A DNA stretch of 64,000 nucleotides from Cupriavidus sp. U2 (GTDB lineage: Bacteria; Pseudomonadota; Gammaproteobacteria; Burkholderiales; Burkholderiaceae), in NCBI RefSeq assembly GCF_009663685.2, contig NZ_RCOG02000027.1, positions 328,240 to 392,239 of the forward strand, in the 5' to 3' direction. A program made the position numbers and the translations under genes. The notes beneath the pieces are model-generated. The model had not been told where the DNA came from, ran no database searches, and saw nothing but the letters and a program-made list of their open reading frames with translations. This document shows positions 34,997-42,636 of the stretch, in pieces (position 1 is the stretch's first letter; each line of letters starts with the position of its first letter).

Positions 34997-35962
34997 ATGT
35001 TCAAGCCCGTTACCGGATCCATTGCCAGCCTCGCACTGCTGTGCGCGGCCACCTGTGCCAGCGCCGCCTATCCCGATCATCCAATTCGCCTCGTCGTTCC
35101 CTATCCGGCAGGCGGCGCGGCCGATACGGTCGCCCGCATTGTCGCCGCACCTCTGGGCACCAAGCTGGGCCAGACCATCGTTGTCGACAACCGCCCCGGC
35201 GCAAGCGGTGTGATCGGTGCGGGCGCTGTCGCCAAGGCCGCGCCGGACGGTTACACCCTGCTGCTCGACGCCACCGCTTTTTCGGTCAACCCCAGCCTGC
35301 AACCGAAGCTTCCCTACGATACCGCGAAGGACTTTGCTCCCATCTCACTCGTGGTACGCGTGCCTAACCTCCTGGTGGTGCCACCGAACTCTCCGTTCAA
35401 TTCGCCCAAGGATATCGTGGCGCGCGCGAAGGCGACGCCTGGAAAACTCACCTATGCGTCGGCGGGTTCGGGCACCGCACAGCACCTGGCGGCAGAACTG
35501 TTCCGTCAACAGTCCGGGCTGAATATGCTGCACGTACCCTACAAGGGCGGTGCACCAGCGTTGAGCGACCTGATGGGCGGCCAGGTCGACATGATGTTCA
35601 GCAACATGGCAGCGTCTTACCCACTGGTCTCCGGCAAGAAGTTGAAGGTACTGGCGACCACAGGCGCGAAGCGGTCTCCCGCACTGCCAGATGTCCCTAC
35701 CATCGCCGAATCGGGGCTGCCGGGCTACCAGGTGTATGAGTGGAACGGCTTGTTCGCGCCCGCTGGCACCTCCGCGGAGATCATCGACAAGATCAACAAG
35801 GCAACCATCGAGGTCTTGACACAGCCCGCCGTCAAGGAACGTCTCGCGGCGATCGGCGCGGAAGCTTCTGGCGATAAGCCCCAGGAATTCCGGAAGTTCC
35901 TGGATGCCGAGCGCGAGAAATGGGCGACAGTCATTAAGCAGGGCAATATTCGCCCGGAATGA
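34997..35962 (+). CDS. Bug-family solute-binding protein (last gene of IclR-linked operon)
   Basis: This 321-residue protein has a signal peptide (GSIASLALLCAATCASA) and Bug motifs HPIRLVVPYPAGGAADTVAR, IVVDNRPGASGVIGAG, MLHVPYKGGAPALSDLMGGQ and PTIAESGLPGYQVYEWNG. The operon thus carries two different Bug proteins, at its start and its end. A 13-bp imperfect hairpin (35992-36004 with 36020-36032) lies about 30 bp after the stop, without a T-run. Confidence 0.92.
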   Translation: MFKPVTGSIASLALLCAATCASAAYPDHPIRLVVPYPAGGAADTVARIVAAPLGTKLGQTIVVDNRPGASGVIGAGAVAKAAPDGYTLLLDATAFSVNPSLQPKLPYDTAKDFAPISLVVRVPNLLVVPPNSPFNSPKDIVARAKATPGKLTYASAGSGTAQHLAAELFRQQSGLNMLHVPYKGGAPALSDLMGGQVDMMFSNMAASYPLVSGKKLKVLATTGAKRSPALPDVPTIAESGLPGYQVYEWNGLFAPAGTSAEIIDKINKATIEVLTQPAVKERLAAIGAEASGDKPQEFRKFLDAEREKWATVIKQGNIRPE

Positions 35963-36075
35963 CGTCGGGTCTGGAGCGCGTACTGCGCGAAATGCCGATG
36001 GCCGCCACCTCGGTCGCCACGGCCATTGGCATGGCCGTGGCAAACGTCCGTGAAGGGTCGCGATAGCCCGCTGCC

Positions 36076-36441
36076 TTACACCATTGGCAGTTGCCGAACT
36101 GGCTTGCCAGTGAGCTGGGCGACGGCATGTGCCACGGCGGGCGCGATCGGCGGCACGGCCACTTCACCGACGCCGCTGGGTTCGGCCGTGCTCGGCACAA
36201 TGTGGGTCTCGATCAAGGGTGTCTCCGCCATCTTGATCATCGGATAGTCGGTGAAGTTGGTCTGCAGGATCTGTCCGTCCTTGATCTGAATGTGGCTGTA
36301 CAGTGCGGCCGTCAGCCCGAAGATAATCCCGCTTTCCATCTGCTGGGCAACGACACCCGGATTGACCACCGTGCCGCATAACAGGGGGGTGGCCGGGTCG
36401 CATTCGACGCTGACCGGCCTGTGGTTGACGTCCAGATTCAT
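36076..36441 (-). pseudogene. Chimeric relic of isoquinoline 1-oxidoreductase alpha and beta subunits
   Basis: From the ATG at 36441, with AAGGAAG upstream, the frame reads MNLDVNHRPVSVECDPATPLL, the N-terminus of the small [2Fe-2S] subunit of the IorA type. It then changes abruptly to CGTVVNPGVVAQQMESGIIF...LTAALYSHI...NFTDYPMIKMAETP...VGEVAVPPIAPAVAHAV, the C-terminal part of the molybdopterin subunit IorB. About 20 alpha-subunit residues are fused in frame to about 100 beta-subunit residues. All four iron-sulfur cysteine motifs and most of the molybdenum domain are missing, so no oxidoreductase function remains. The most direct explanation is one large internal deletion of an iorAB pair. 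Confidence 0.7.
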
Positions 36442-36536
36442 GTATTGCTTCCTTGCCCTGGTCCAGGGGTCTGATGACATTCCGCCATTCAGCCGGCGGT
36501 CGCGTGGACGTGTGATGACCGGTTATCGCCTGTCCA

Positions 36537-37019
36537 CTACGTGGGTTCTTCCCGCCGGCGCCGGCTTGCCTTTCGAAACATGGCGACGTCGTCGGGTGCC
36601 AGGCTCGAGCCTTCCATTTCCCCGGATCGGATGTGCGACAGCACCGGCTTCGCGTTGGTAGCGCAGTCGATTCCCGCTGGCTTGCCCTCGATATCAGCCA
36701 GCAGGGCATGAATGTGCGCCTTGCTCTGAGCGAGCCGCGCCTCCATTGCCTCGATGTCACGCACCTTGTTGCGCAGCGTTTCGACCAGCGACCCATGCTG
36801 CCATTCCGCCAGATCGGGAGGCAGCAGCGCGCGAATCTCGTCGAGCGTGAAGCCTGCCTGCTGCGCGCTGGCGATCAGGTTGAGCAGCAGCACGGCTTGG
36901 GATGGATAGCTTCGGTAGCCGTTCGCCTGACGCTCGACCTTCAGGAGACCGATGCCCTCGTAGAAGCGGATTCGCGATGGGGCGAGGCCGGTCCGCTTTG
37001 CCAGTTCTCCGATCTTCAT
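36537..37019 (-). CDS. MerR-family transcriptional regulator
   Basis: The 160-residue product begins MKIGELAKRTGLAPSRIRFYEGIGLL, the MerR winged helix, with ANGYRSY in the wing. A long dimer helix (about residues 80-115) and a C-terminal effector tail with a single cysteine (GIDCATNAK) follow. One cysteine argues against a CueR/ZntR metal site. A MerR-type promoter with a 19-bp spacer lies upstream of its own start, and a second drives the divergent decarboxylase-like gene. The longer frame to 37088 is not used because the family start is at 37019. Confidence 0.9.
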   Translation of the reverse strand: MKIGELAKRTGLAPSRIRFYEGIGLLKVERQANGYRSYPSQAVLLLNLIASAQQAGFTLDEIRALLPPDLAEWQHGSLVETLRNKVRDIEAMEARLAQSKAHIHALLADIEGKPAGIDCATNAKPVLSHIRSGEMEGSSLAPDDVAMFRKASRRRREEPT

Positions 37020-37120
37020 GTCTTTCACACCCCTCGCGCAGAGTTGGTGGGGCCAAACCGGCTCCCAATGTCGCTGACCATTCCCCATGGCTGAATACGT
37101 TGAAACTGCCTTCAGTCCGA

Positions 37121-37151
37121 ACTCTAAGGTTCAACGGAACTTGAAGGTCAA
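37121..37151 (-). promoter_or_regulatory. MerR-type promoter (19-bp spacer) for merR-like gene
   Basis: On the reverse strand, -35 TTGACC (37151-37146) and -10 TAGAGT (37126-37121) are 19 bp apart. The spacer holds the dyad TTCAA-N6-TTGAA. The long spacer and central dyad are the hallmark of MerR-activated promoters. It points to the regulator's own gene about 100 bp away. Confidence 0.65.
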
Positions 37152-37272
37152 GCATCCGTCAGGCACCCGCACCGAGAACACGCTCCTAATAGCGGCTATT
37201 CGTTCACATATTAACCTGGAGGCACGAGAACTCCAGCCTCCCGTGGCAGTCCGCTGTCAGCCAAAAATGATG

Positions 37273-37303
37273 TTGACATTAAAGCTGACTTCAAACTTAG
37301 AGT
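37273..37303 (+). promoter_or_regulatory. MerR-type promoter (19-bp spacer) for the decarboxylase-like gene
   Basis: TTGACA (37273-37278) and TAGAGT (37298-37303) are separated by 19 bp. The spacer holds TTAAAG-N4-CTTCAA, a near-palindrome like that in the divergent promoter, and the -10 hexamer is identical. It lies about 35 bp upstream of the ATG at 37337. Confidence 0.65.
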
Positions 37304-37336
37304 CGACGCACGATCCAATTACCACTACCCAACCAC

Positions 37337-38323
37337 ATGAAGATCCGAAAACTGGCGGCGGCTACCGGTGTACTTCTGAGCGCCAATTTGAGCCCTGTCT
37401 GGGCCGATGGCGCATCGGATATCCGGCACACAGAGAGCACAACCATCGATATCGGCGGCCATGAGGTCCCTGTCGTAAAAGGCGGGCTGTATGACCGCTA
37501 TCGCTCCAATCCTCCTCTTTCCGTCATTGAGGCGGAAGCCCCGGACGTTGACCTGAGCTGGTTCAAGGAACTCAAGAAGGAGAAGGTGGATATTGGCTTC
37601 GAATCCTATTCGCCAAATTTCTACTACAAGAACAGTAGGGTGACGATCATCTTCACCGCCGACTTGTACAGGTTGCGGGAATTGATGCCGGCGGACGTGC
37701 TCGAGAAGGTGCAACCGCTTCAGATCTGGCCCGGCCGCGACCTTGTCGCGCTCACCGCCTACGCCTACCACTTTTGCGATAACGACGCTTACAACGAGAT
37801 GGGTCTCTCGGTCCTCACGAATGGGCCGGCCACTTCCAACCTGGGACCACTCACGTTGATAAGTCAGGCGATGTCCGGCGACTTCTGGGGCTACGTACTG
37901 AAGCTTCCTGTCAACACGGAGCTGGCGAGGGTACGCGGTGTTGTCGGCTATAACCTGCCCAAATGGCTGACAGGCATTAACTACCGCGAGACCGAGAAGT
38001 CAGTCATCGTCAAGATCCTCGACAACGAAACGGGCAAAGTCGATGTCACCATCGACGCGGAAAAGCTGGGCGATCTCTCGAGCAAGATCTCGATGGTGAC
38101 CCATCGCTTTACAAACGTGGATCAGCAAGGGAAATTGACCACCGGTATTGCAACTTCCCGGCAGCTCAGCTATGCCTCCACCACAAATGCGGACACGGTG
38201 AGCCTCGGCTTGACTGAAGGAAGCCTGTCGACATTCATCAAGTCCTTGAAGCTCGGCAAGATGCTCAAGTACGAGTACGTCCCGGAATTCCAAAGCGCCC
38301 TGTACTCGCCCAAGCCGCTTTGA
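37337..38323 (+). CDS. Secreted acetoacetate decarboxylase-like protein
   Basis: The 328-residue product has an apparent signal peptide (MKIRKLAAATGVLLSANLS...WADG), unusual for this normally cytoplasmic fold. The body resembles the ADC family (PF06314): VTIIFTADLYRLRELMPADV, LTAYAYHFCDNDAYNEMGLSV, and VRGVVGYNLPKWLTGINYRE, where K in LPKW aligns with the Schiff-base lysine region. The substrate is unknown. No good ribosome binding site is seen upstream. It is divergent from the MerR gene and appears to be its target. Confidence 0.78.
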   Translation: MKIRKLAAATGVLLSANLSPVWADGASDIRHTESTTIDIGGHEVPVVKGGLYDRYRSNPPLSVIEAEAPDVDLSWFKELKKEKVDIGFESYSPNFYYKNSRVTIIFTADLYRLRELMPADVLEKVQPLQIWPGRDLVALTAYAYHFCDNDAYNEMGLSVLTNGPATSNLGPLTLISQAMSGDFWGYVLKLPVNTELARVRGVVGYNLPKWLTGINYRETEKSVIVKILDNETGKVDVTIDAEKLGDLSSKISMVTHRFTNVDQQGKLTTGIATSRQLSYASTTNADTVSLGLTEGSLSTFIKSLKLGKMLKYEYVPEFQSALYSPKPL

Positions 38324-38501
38324 TGGAAGTTCTAGTGTCGAGTTGACACCGGTGGCATCTTACGGGCAGTCCTTTGGGCCACCGCTTTATCGCATCCTCG
38401 TCCGCGGCGGACAGTGATCTCCAATGACCACTTCAGGTTCATCCGCGGCACTGCGACACCCCGCCACACCCCTCCACCCCATCCGCCCCGCGCACGTTTC
38501 T

Positions 38502-38543
38502 AAGTTTTGTTCTAAACTTTCACAAATTTTTGAAAATTCAAAA
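38502..38543. promoter_or_regulatory. Two palindromes upstream of gbsR-cydAB
   Basis: AAGTTT-TGTTCT-AAACTT (38502-38519) and TTTTGAA-AA-TTCAAAA (38528-38543) are perfect inverted repeats in an AT-rich patch just before the regulator's ATG at 38550. They are good candidates for autoregulatory sites that would also control the downstream oxidase genes. Confidence 0.5.
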
Positions 38544-38549
38544 CAGACA

Positions 38550-39200
38550 ATGCAGCTCTCGCCCCTGGTCCAGCGATTTGTCCTCCACTTCGGTGAGATG
38601 GGCAGCCGCTGGGGGATCAACCGTACGGTTGGTCAGATCTATGCCCTCCTCTTTACCGCCGCGCGGCCGCTGAATGCGGACGAGATCGCGGAATCACTTG
38701 GATTTTCGCGCTCCAATGTCAGCATCGGGCTCAAGGAACTGGAATCCTGGAACCTGGTGAGGCTGTCGCACCAGCCCGGCGACCGCCGCGAGTATTTCTC
38801 CGCGCCCGACGATGTCTGGGCGATCTTCCGCACGCTGGCCGAGGAACGTCGCCGGCGCGAGATCGATCCCACGTTGTCGATGCTGCGCGAAGTCCAGCTG
38901 GAAACGCCGCTGTCCGACGAAGACCGGCACGCCCAGGCCCGCATGAAGGAGATGTACGGGCTGATCCTGCTGGTCACGACATGGTTCGGCGACATGCAGA
39001 AGCTCGATGTCGCCACCCTCGAAAAGCTGATGCGCCTGGGCTCGCGCGTCACGAAGCTGCTGGACGTCAAGGACCGGCTGACCTCTGCCATCGGCATGGG
39101 CGGCGCCGCGAAAGACAAGACTGCCAAGGCCGACAAGGCCCCGGCGAAGTCCGCCAGCAGCAAGCCCCCCGCAAAGTCTGCCCGCCCCCGCAAGGAGTAA
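38550..39200 (+). CDS. GbsR/MarR-type transcriptional regulator of the cyd operon
   Basis: The 216-residue protein starts at an ATG giving MQLSPLVQRFVLHFGEMGSRWGINRTVGQIYALLF, the GbsR N-terminus (in parts). The winged helix ADEIAESLGFSRSNVSIGLKELESWNLVRL and wing PGDRREYFSAPDDVW follow. The last 30 residues are Lys/Ala/Ser/Pro-rich (TAKADKAPAKSASSKPPAKS), like a histone H1 tail, an unusual ending for this family. It is 3 bp upstream of cydA and so is probably its dedicated regulator. The start has no strong ribosome binding site; the frame is open to 38424. Confidence 0.85.
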   Translation: MQLSPLVQRFVLHFGEMGSRWGINRTVGQIYALLFTAARPLNADEIAESLGFSRSNVSIGLKELESWNLVRLSHQPGDRREYFSAPDDVWAIFRTLAEERRRREIDPTLSMLREVQLETPLSDEDRHAQARMKEMYGLILLVTTWFGDMQKLDVATLEKLMRLGSRVTKLLDVKDRLTSAIGMGGAAKDKTAKADKAPAKSASSKPPAKSARPRKE

Positions 39201-39203
39201 CCC

Positions 39204-40577
39204 GTGTTTGCAAGTGTCGATCCGGTCATACTGGCGCGCATCCAGTTCGCCGCGAATATCACGTTCCACATCCTGTTTCCCACCATCAGCATCTCGCTGG
39301 GGTGGGTGCTGCTGTTCTTCAAGCTGCGCTACAACAAGACCGGCGATGAAAGCTGGATGGACGCCTACCGCGTCTGGGTCAAGATCTTCGCGCTGACCTT
39401 CGCGCTGGGCGTGGTCAGCGGCATCACCATGAGCTTCCAGTTCGGCACCAACTGGCCCGGCTACATGGAAACCGTGGGCAACATCGCCGGCCCGTTGCTG
39501 GCCTACGAAGTGCTGACCGCGTTCTTCCTCGAAGCCACCTTCCTCGGCATCATGCTGTTCGGCATGCGGCGCGTGGGCAATCGCATGCACACCATCGCCA
39601 CGCTGCTGGTGGCCGGCGGCACCACGCTGTCGGCGTTCTGGATCCTGGCGCTGAACTCGTGGATGCAAACCCCGGCCGGCTTCGAGATGATCGACGGCCG
39701 CGCGCATGTCACCAGCTGGCTCCAGGTCATCTTCAACCCGTCGTTCCCCTACCGGCTCGTGCACATGCTGCTGGCGTCGGGCCTGACCGTGGCCTTCCTG
39801 CTGGCCGGCATCTCGGCCTATCGCTGGCTGCGCCACGACCGCAGCCGCGAAGTCATGCATTCGCTGTGCACCGGCGTGACGCTGGCGGCGTTGCTGATTC
39901 CGCTGCAGATCGTGGTCGGCGACCTGCACGGCCTGAACACGCTGCATCACCAGCCGGCCAAGATCGCGGCGATGGAAGGAATCTGGAAGACCGAAAAGGG
40001 CGCGCCGGCCGTGCTGTTCGGCCTGCCCAATGCGACCACGCAGTCGAATGACTTCGAGATCGCGATTCCAAAACTCGCGTCGATCTACCTGACCCACAAG
40101 GCCGACGGCGAGATCAAGGGCATCGACGCCTTTGCCGATCGGCATCCGCCCGTGGCACCGCTGTTCTTCGCCTTCCGCATCATGGTAGGGGTTGGCCTGC
40201 TGATGCTGGCCGTGTCGTGGCTGGGCACCTGGCAGATCCGCCGGCAGGGCGCGCCGTCACCGTGGCTGGCACGCGTGCTGGTGGCGATGACGTTTTCTGG
40301 CTGGATCGCGCTGGTGGCGGGCTGGTATGTGACCGAGATCGGCCGGCAGCCTTATCTGGTCTATGGCGTGCTGACCACCGCCCAGGCCGCCTCGAAGGTG
40401 CCCGCCGCCATGATCGGCAGCACCCTCGCCATGTACCTGTCGCTGTATCTGGCGCTGATCGTGGCCTACATATCGGTGGTTTTCCACCTGGCCCGCAAGG
40501 CGGGCAAGTCCGCCGCGTCCAGCCCCACCGAGGGCACGCCGCAACCCGTCATCGACCAACCCAGGAGCGCGCAATGA
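39204..40577 (+). CDS. cydA: Cytochrome bd-type quinol oxidase subunit I
   Basis: This 457-residue subunit starts at a GTG; AAGGAG lies in the last codons of the upstream gene. ARIQFAANITFHILFPTISI includes the N-terminal heme b595-ligand His. WILALNSWMQTPAGFEM, FPYRLVHMLLASGLTV and YGVLTTAQAAS are conserved. The Q-loop is short, as in the cyanide-insensitive CioA branch. It oxidises quinol and reduces oxygen with high affinity in the inner membrane. The stop overlaps the cydB ATG (ATGA). Confidence 0.95.
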   Translation: MFASVDPVILARIQFAANITFHILFPTISISLGWVLLFFKLRYNKTGDESWMDAYRVWVKIFALTFALGVVSGITMSFQFGTNWPGYMETVGNIAGPLLAYEVLTAFFLEATFLGIMLFGMRRVGNRMHTIATLLVAGGTTLSAFWILALNSWMQTPAGFEMIDGRAHVTSWLQVIFNPSFPYRLVHMLLASGLTVAFLLAGISAYRWLRHDRSREVMHSLCTGVTLAALLIPLQIVVGDLHGLNTLHHQPAKIAAMEGIWKTEKGAPAVLFGLPNATTQSNDFEIAIPKLASIYLTHKADGEIKGIDAFADRHPPVAPLFFAFRIMVGVGLLMLAVSWLGTWQIRRQGAPSPWLARVLVAMTFSGWIALVAGWYVTEIGRQPYLVYGVLTTAQAASKVPAAMIGSTLAMYLSLYLALIVAYISVVFHLARKAGKSAASSPTEGTPQPVIDQPRSAQ

Positions 40578-41611
40578 ACCCGGCCACGATTCACGACCTG
40601 ACCCAGCCGGCCGGCTGGCTGCCGCTGGTGTTCCTGGCGCTGATGGGCCTGTCGATGCTGATCTACGTGATCCTCGACGGCTACGACCTGGGCGTGGGCG
40701 TGCTGCTGCGCCGCGCCGACGATGCCGACAAGGACACCATGATCGCGTCGATCGGCCCGTTCTGGGATGCCAACGAAACCTGGCTGGTGCTCGGCGTGGG
40801 GCTGCTGTTGACGGCGTTCCCGCTGGCCCACGGCGTCATCCTGACCAACCTGTACCTGCCCGTGGCGTTGATGCTGGCCGGACTGATCATCCGCGGCGTG
40901 GCGTTCGACTTCCGCGTCAAGGCGCGCGATCCGCACAAGCCGTGGTGGAACTTCGCGTTCTATGCTGGCTCGCTGCTGGCCAGCTTCTCGCAGGGGCTGA
41001 TGCTGGGCCTCTATATCACCGGCTTCCGCTACGACCTGCCCAACCTGCTGTTCGCCGTGGCCGTGGGGCTTTGCCTGGTGGCCGGCTACTGCCTGCTGGG
41101 CGCCACGTGGCTGATCATGAAGACCACGGGCAGCCTGCAGTTGCGTGCCATCTACTGGGCGCGGCGCAGCCTGTGGCTGACGGCGGCCGGCGTGGCGGCG
41201 ATCTCGGTGGTCACGCCGATGGTCAGCACGCGCATCTTCGACAAGTGGTTTGCGCTGCCGAACATCATCATGCTGGCGCCGATCCCGTTGCTGACGATGG
41301 GCCTGTTCGTGGTAATCGAGCGGTTCCTGCGCCGCATGCGCAACCTGCAGGCCAACGGCAGCGACCGCTGGTGCTGGCTGCCGTTCGCCGGGACGGCGGT
41401 GATCTTCCTGCTGGCATTCAACGGCCTGGCCTACAGCCTCTTTCCGTACCTCGTGGTCGATCGCATCGACATCTGGCAGGCGGCCAGCGCGCCGGAATCG
41501 CTGATGGTCATCCTGCTAGGCGCCGCGGTGGTGCTGCCGACGATCATGGGCTATACGGTCTACGCGTACCGCGTGTTCTGGGGCAAGGCCACCGACCTTC
41601 GCTACGACTGA
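40574..41611 (+). CDS. cydB: Cytochrome bd-type quinol oxidase subunit II
   Basis: The 345-residue partner subunit begins MNPATIHDLTQPAGWLPLVF, followed by LIYVILDGYDLGVGVLL, the family signature in helix 1. GPFWDANETWLVLGVGLLLTAFP and RGVAFDFRVKA are further conserved parts. It is coupled to cydA by a 4-bp overlap. No cydX-like small gene is seen directly after it. Confidence 0.95.
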   Translation: MNPATIHDLTQPAGWLPLVFLALMGLSMLIYVILDGYDLGVGVLLRRADDADKDTMIASIGPFWDANETWLVLGVGLLLTAFPLAHGVILTNLYLPVALMLAGLIIRGVAFDFRVKARDPHKPWWNFAFYAGSLLASFSQGLMLGLYITGFRYDLPNLLFAVAVGLCLVAGYCLLGATWLIMKTTGSLQLRAIYWARRSLWLTAAGVAAISVVTPMVSTRIFDKWFALPNIIMLAPIPLLTMGLFVVIERFLRRMRNLQANGSDRWCWLPFAGTAVIFLLAFNGLAYSLFPYLVVDRIDIWQAASAPESLMVILLGAAVVLPTIMGYTVYAYRVFWGKATDLRYD

Positions 41612-41652
41612 GGCCACCGCGCCGCCATCGGCCGTGGCGGCACGGCGGGTGT

Positions 41653-42636
41653 ATGCTGGCGACAGCCAGACAACACCCGCCATTTTCGTTCCGCACCTTG
41701 TCCGCCTCGCCCGACCCCACCCACCGTGCGCCCGCGGGCGCTGTTACCGGCCCGCTCATGCGTCGCCTGCGCAGCCACGCCGGCAATCAGGTTCGCGCGC
41801 TCACGCGCAGCAATTCCGGGCTGACCCTCGACTACGACAATCCGCCCGGCGATCCCGGCCTGTTCGGTCCGGACGCTGTCTGCTGGCGCGTGCATGCCGA
41901 TTTCCCGGCGATGCTGGCCGGCGGCGTCAGCGCGCTGTTGTTGCAGGCGCTACACCCGCGCGCGCTGGCCGGCGTGTGGGACCACTCCAGCTTCCGCACC
42001 GACATGCAGGGCCGCCTGGGGCGCACCGCGCAGTTCATCGCCGGCACCACGTACGGCAGCCGGGCCGACGCGACGCTGCTGATCGAACGGGTAAAGCGCA
42101 TCCATGCGTCGATCCAGGGCACGGCACCCGATGGCCAGCCCTACGCCGCCGACGACCCCGACCTGCTGACGTGGGTGCACGTGGCCGAGGTGTCGAGCTT
42201 CATGGCCGGATACCTGCGCTACGTGGGGCCGCTGTCCGTGGCCGAGCAGGATCGGTATTTCGCGGAAGAGGCGACCGTCGCGGCGTTGCTGGGCGCACCG
42301 GACGTGCCGCGCTCGCGCGCCGGGGTCGATGCCTATCTGGAAGCCCAGCGTCCCGGTCTGGTGAACAGCGACCGGACAAAGGAAGTGGTCCGGCTGATCA
42401 TGGCGATGCCGGTGGCCAACCCGCTGCTGGTGCCAGCCGTGCGAACCATGGCCGATGCCGGCGTGGCCCTGCTGCCACCCTGGGCGCGCCAGATGCTTGG
42501 TCTGCACCGCCCTTCGCTGCGCCGCTCGCTGGCACTTGCCGGCATGCGCGGGCTGGCGCCCACGCTGCGCTGGGCGCTGGGGCCTGGTCTGGCGGCACGT
42601 GCCAGACGGCGGGTACAGGCGCGGCCCGCCGCCTGA
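41653..42636 (+). CDS. DUF2236 / MpaB-like oxygenase family protein
   Basis: The product (327 residues from ATG 41653; starts at TTG 41698 and ATG 41758 are also possible) matches the ER-bound oxygenase MpaB/rubber oxygenase (Lcp) domain. Key segments are GLFGPDAVCWRVHADFPAML, LLLQALHPRALAGVWDHSSF, GRLGRTAQFIAGTTYG with the conserved Arg and Thr, and TWVHVAEVSSFMAGY with a likely heme-ligand His. A b-type heme oxygenase or peroxidase role is possible but unproven. It starts about 40 bp after cydB and ends next to the convergent MFS gene. Confidence 0.8.
   Translation: MLATARQHPPFSFRTLSASPDPTHRAPAGAVTGPLMRRLRSHAGNQVRALTRSNSGLTLDYDNPPGDPGLFGPDAVCWRVHADFPAMLAGGVSALLLQALHPRALAGVWDHSSFRTDMQGRLGRTAQFIAGTTYGSRADATLLIERVKRIHASIQGTAPDGQPYAADDPDLLTWVHVAEVSSFMAGYLRYVGPLSVAEQDRYFAEEATVAALLGAPDVPRSRAGVDAYLEAQRPGLVNSDRTKEVVRLIMAMPVANPLLVPAVRTMADAGVALLPPWARQMLGLHRPSLRRSLALAGMRGLAPTLRWALGPGLAARARRRVQARPAA

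Noticed and set aside
33289-35052. A 587-codon open frame on the - strand
   Set aside because: It is antisense to the dehydrogenase and cyclase genes, with no family likeness.
35992-36032. A 13-bp imperfect hairpin as a terminator after the last Bug gene
   Set aside because: It has a 15-base loop and no T-run, so it is only mentioned in the Bug entry and not called a terminator.
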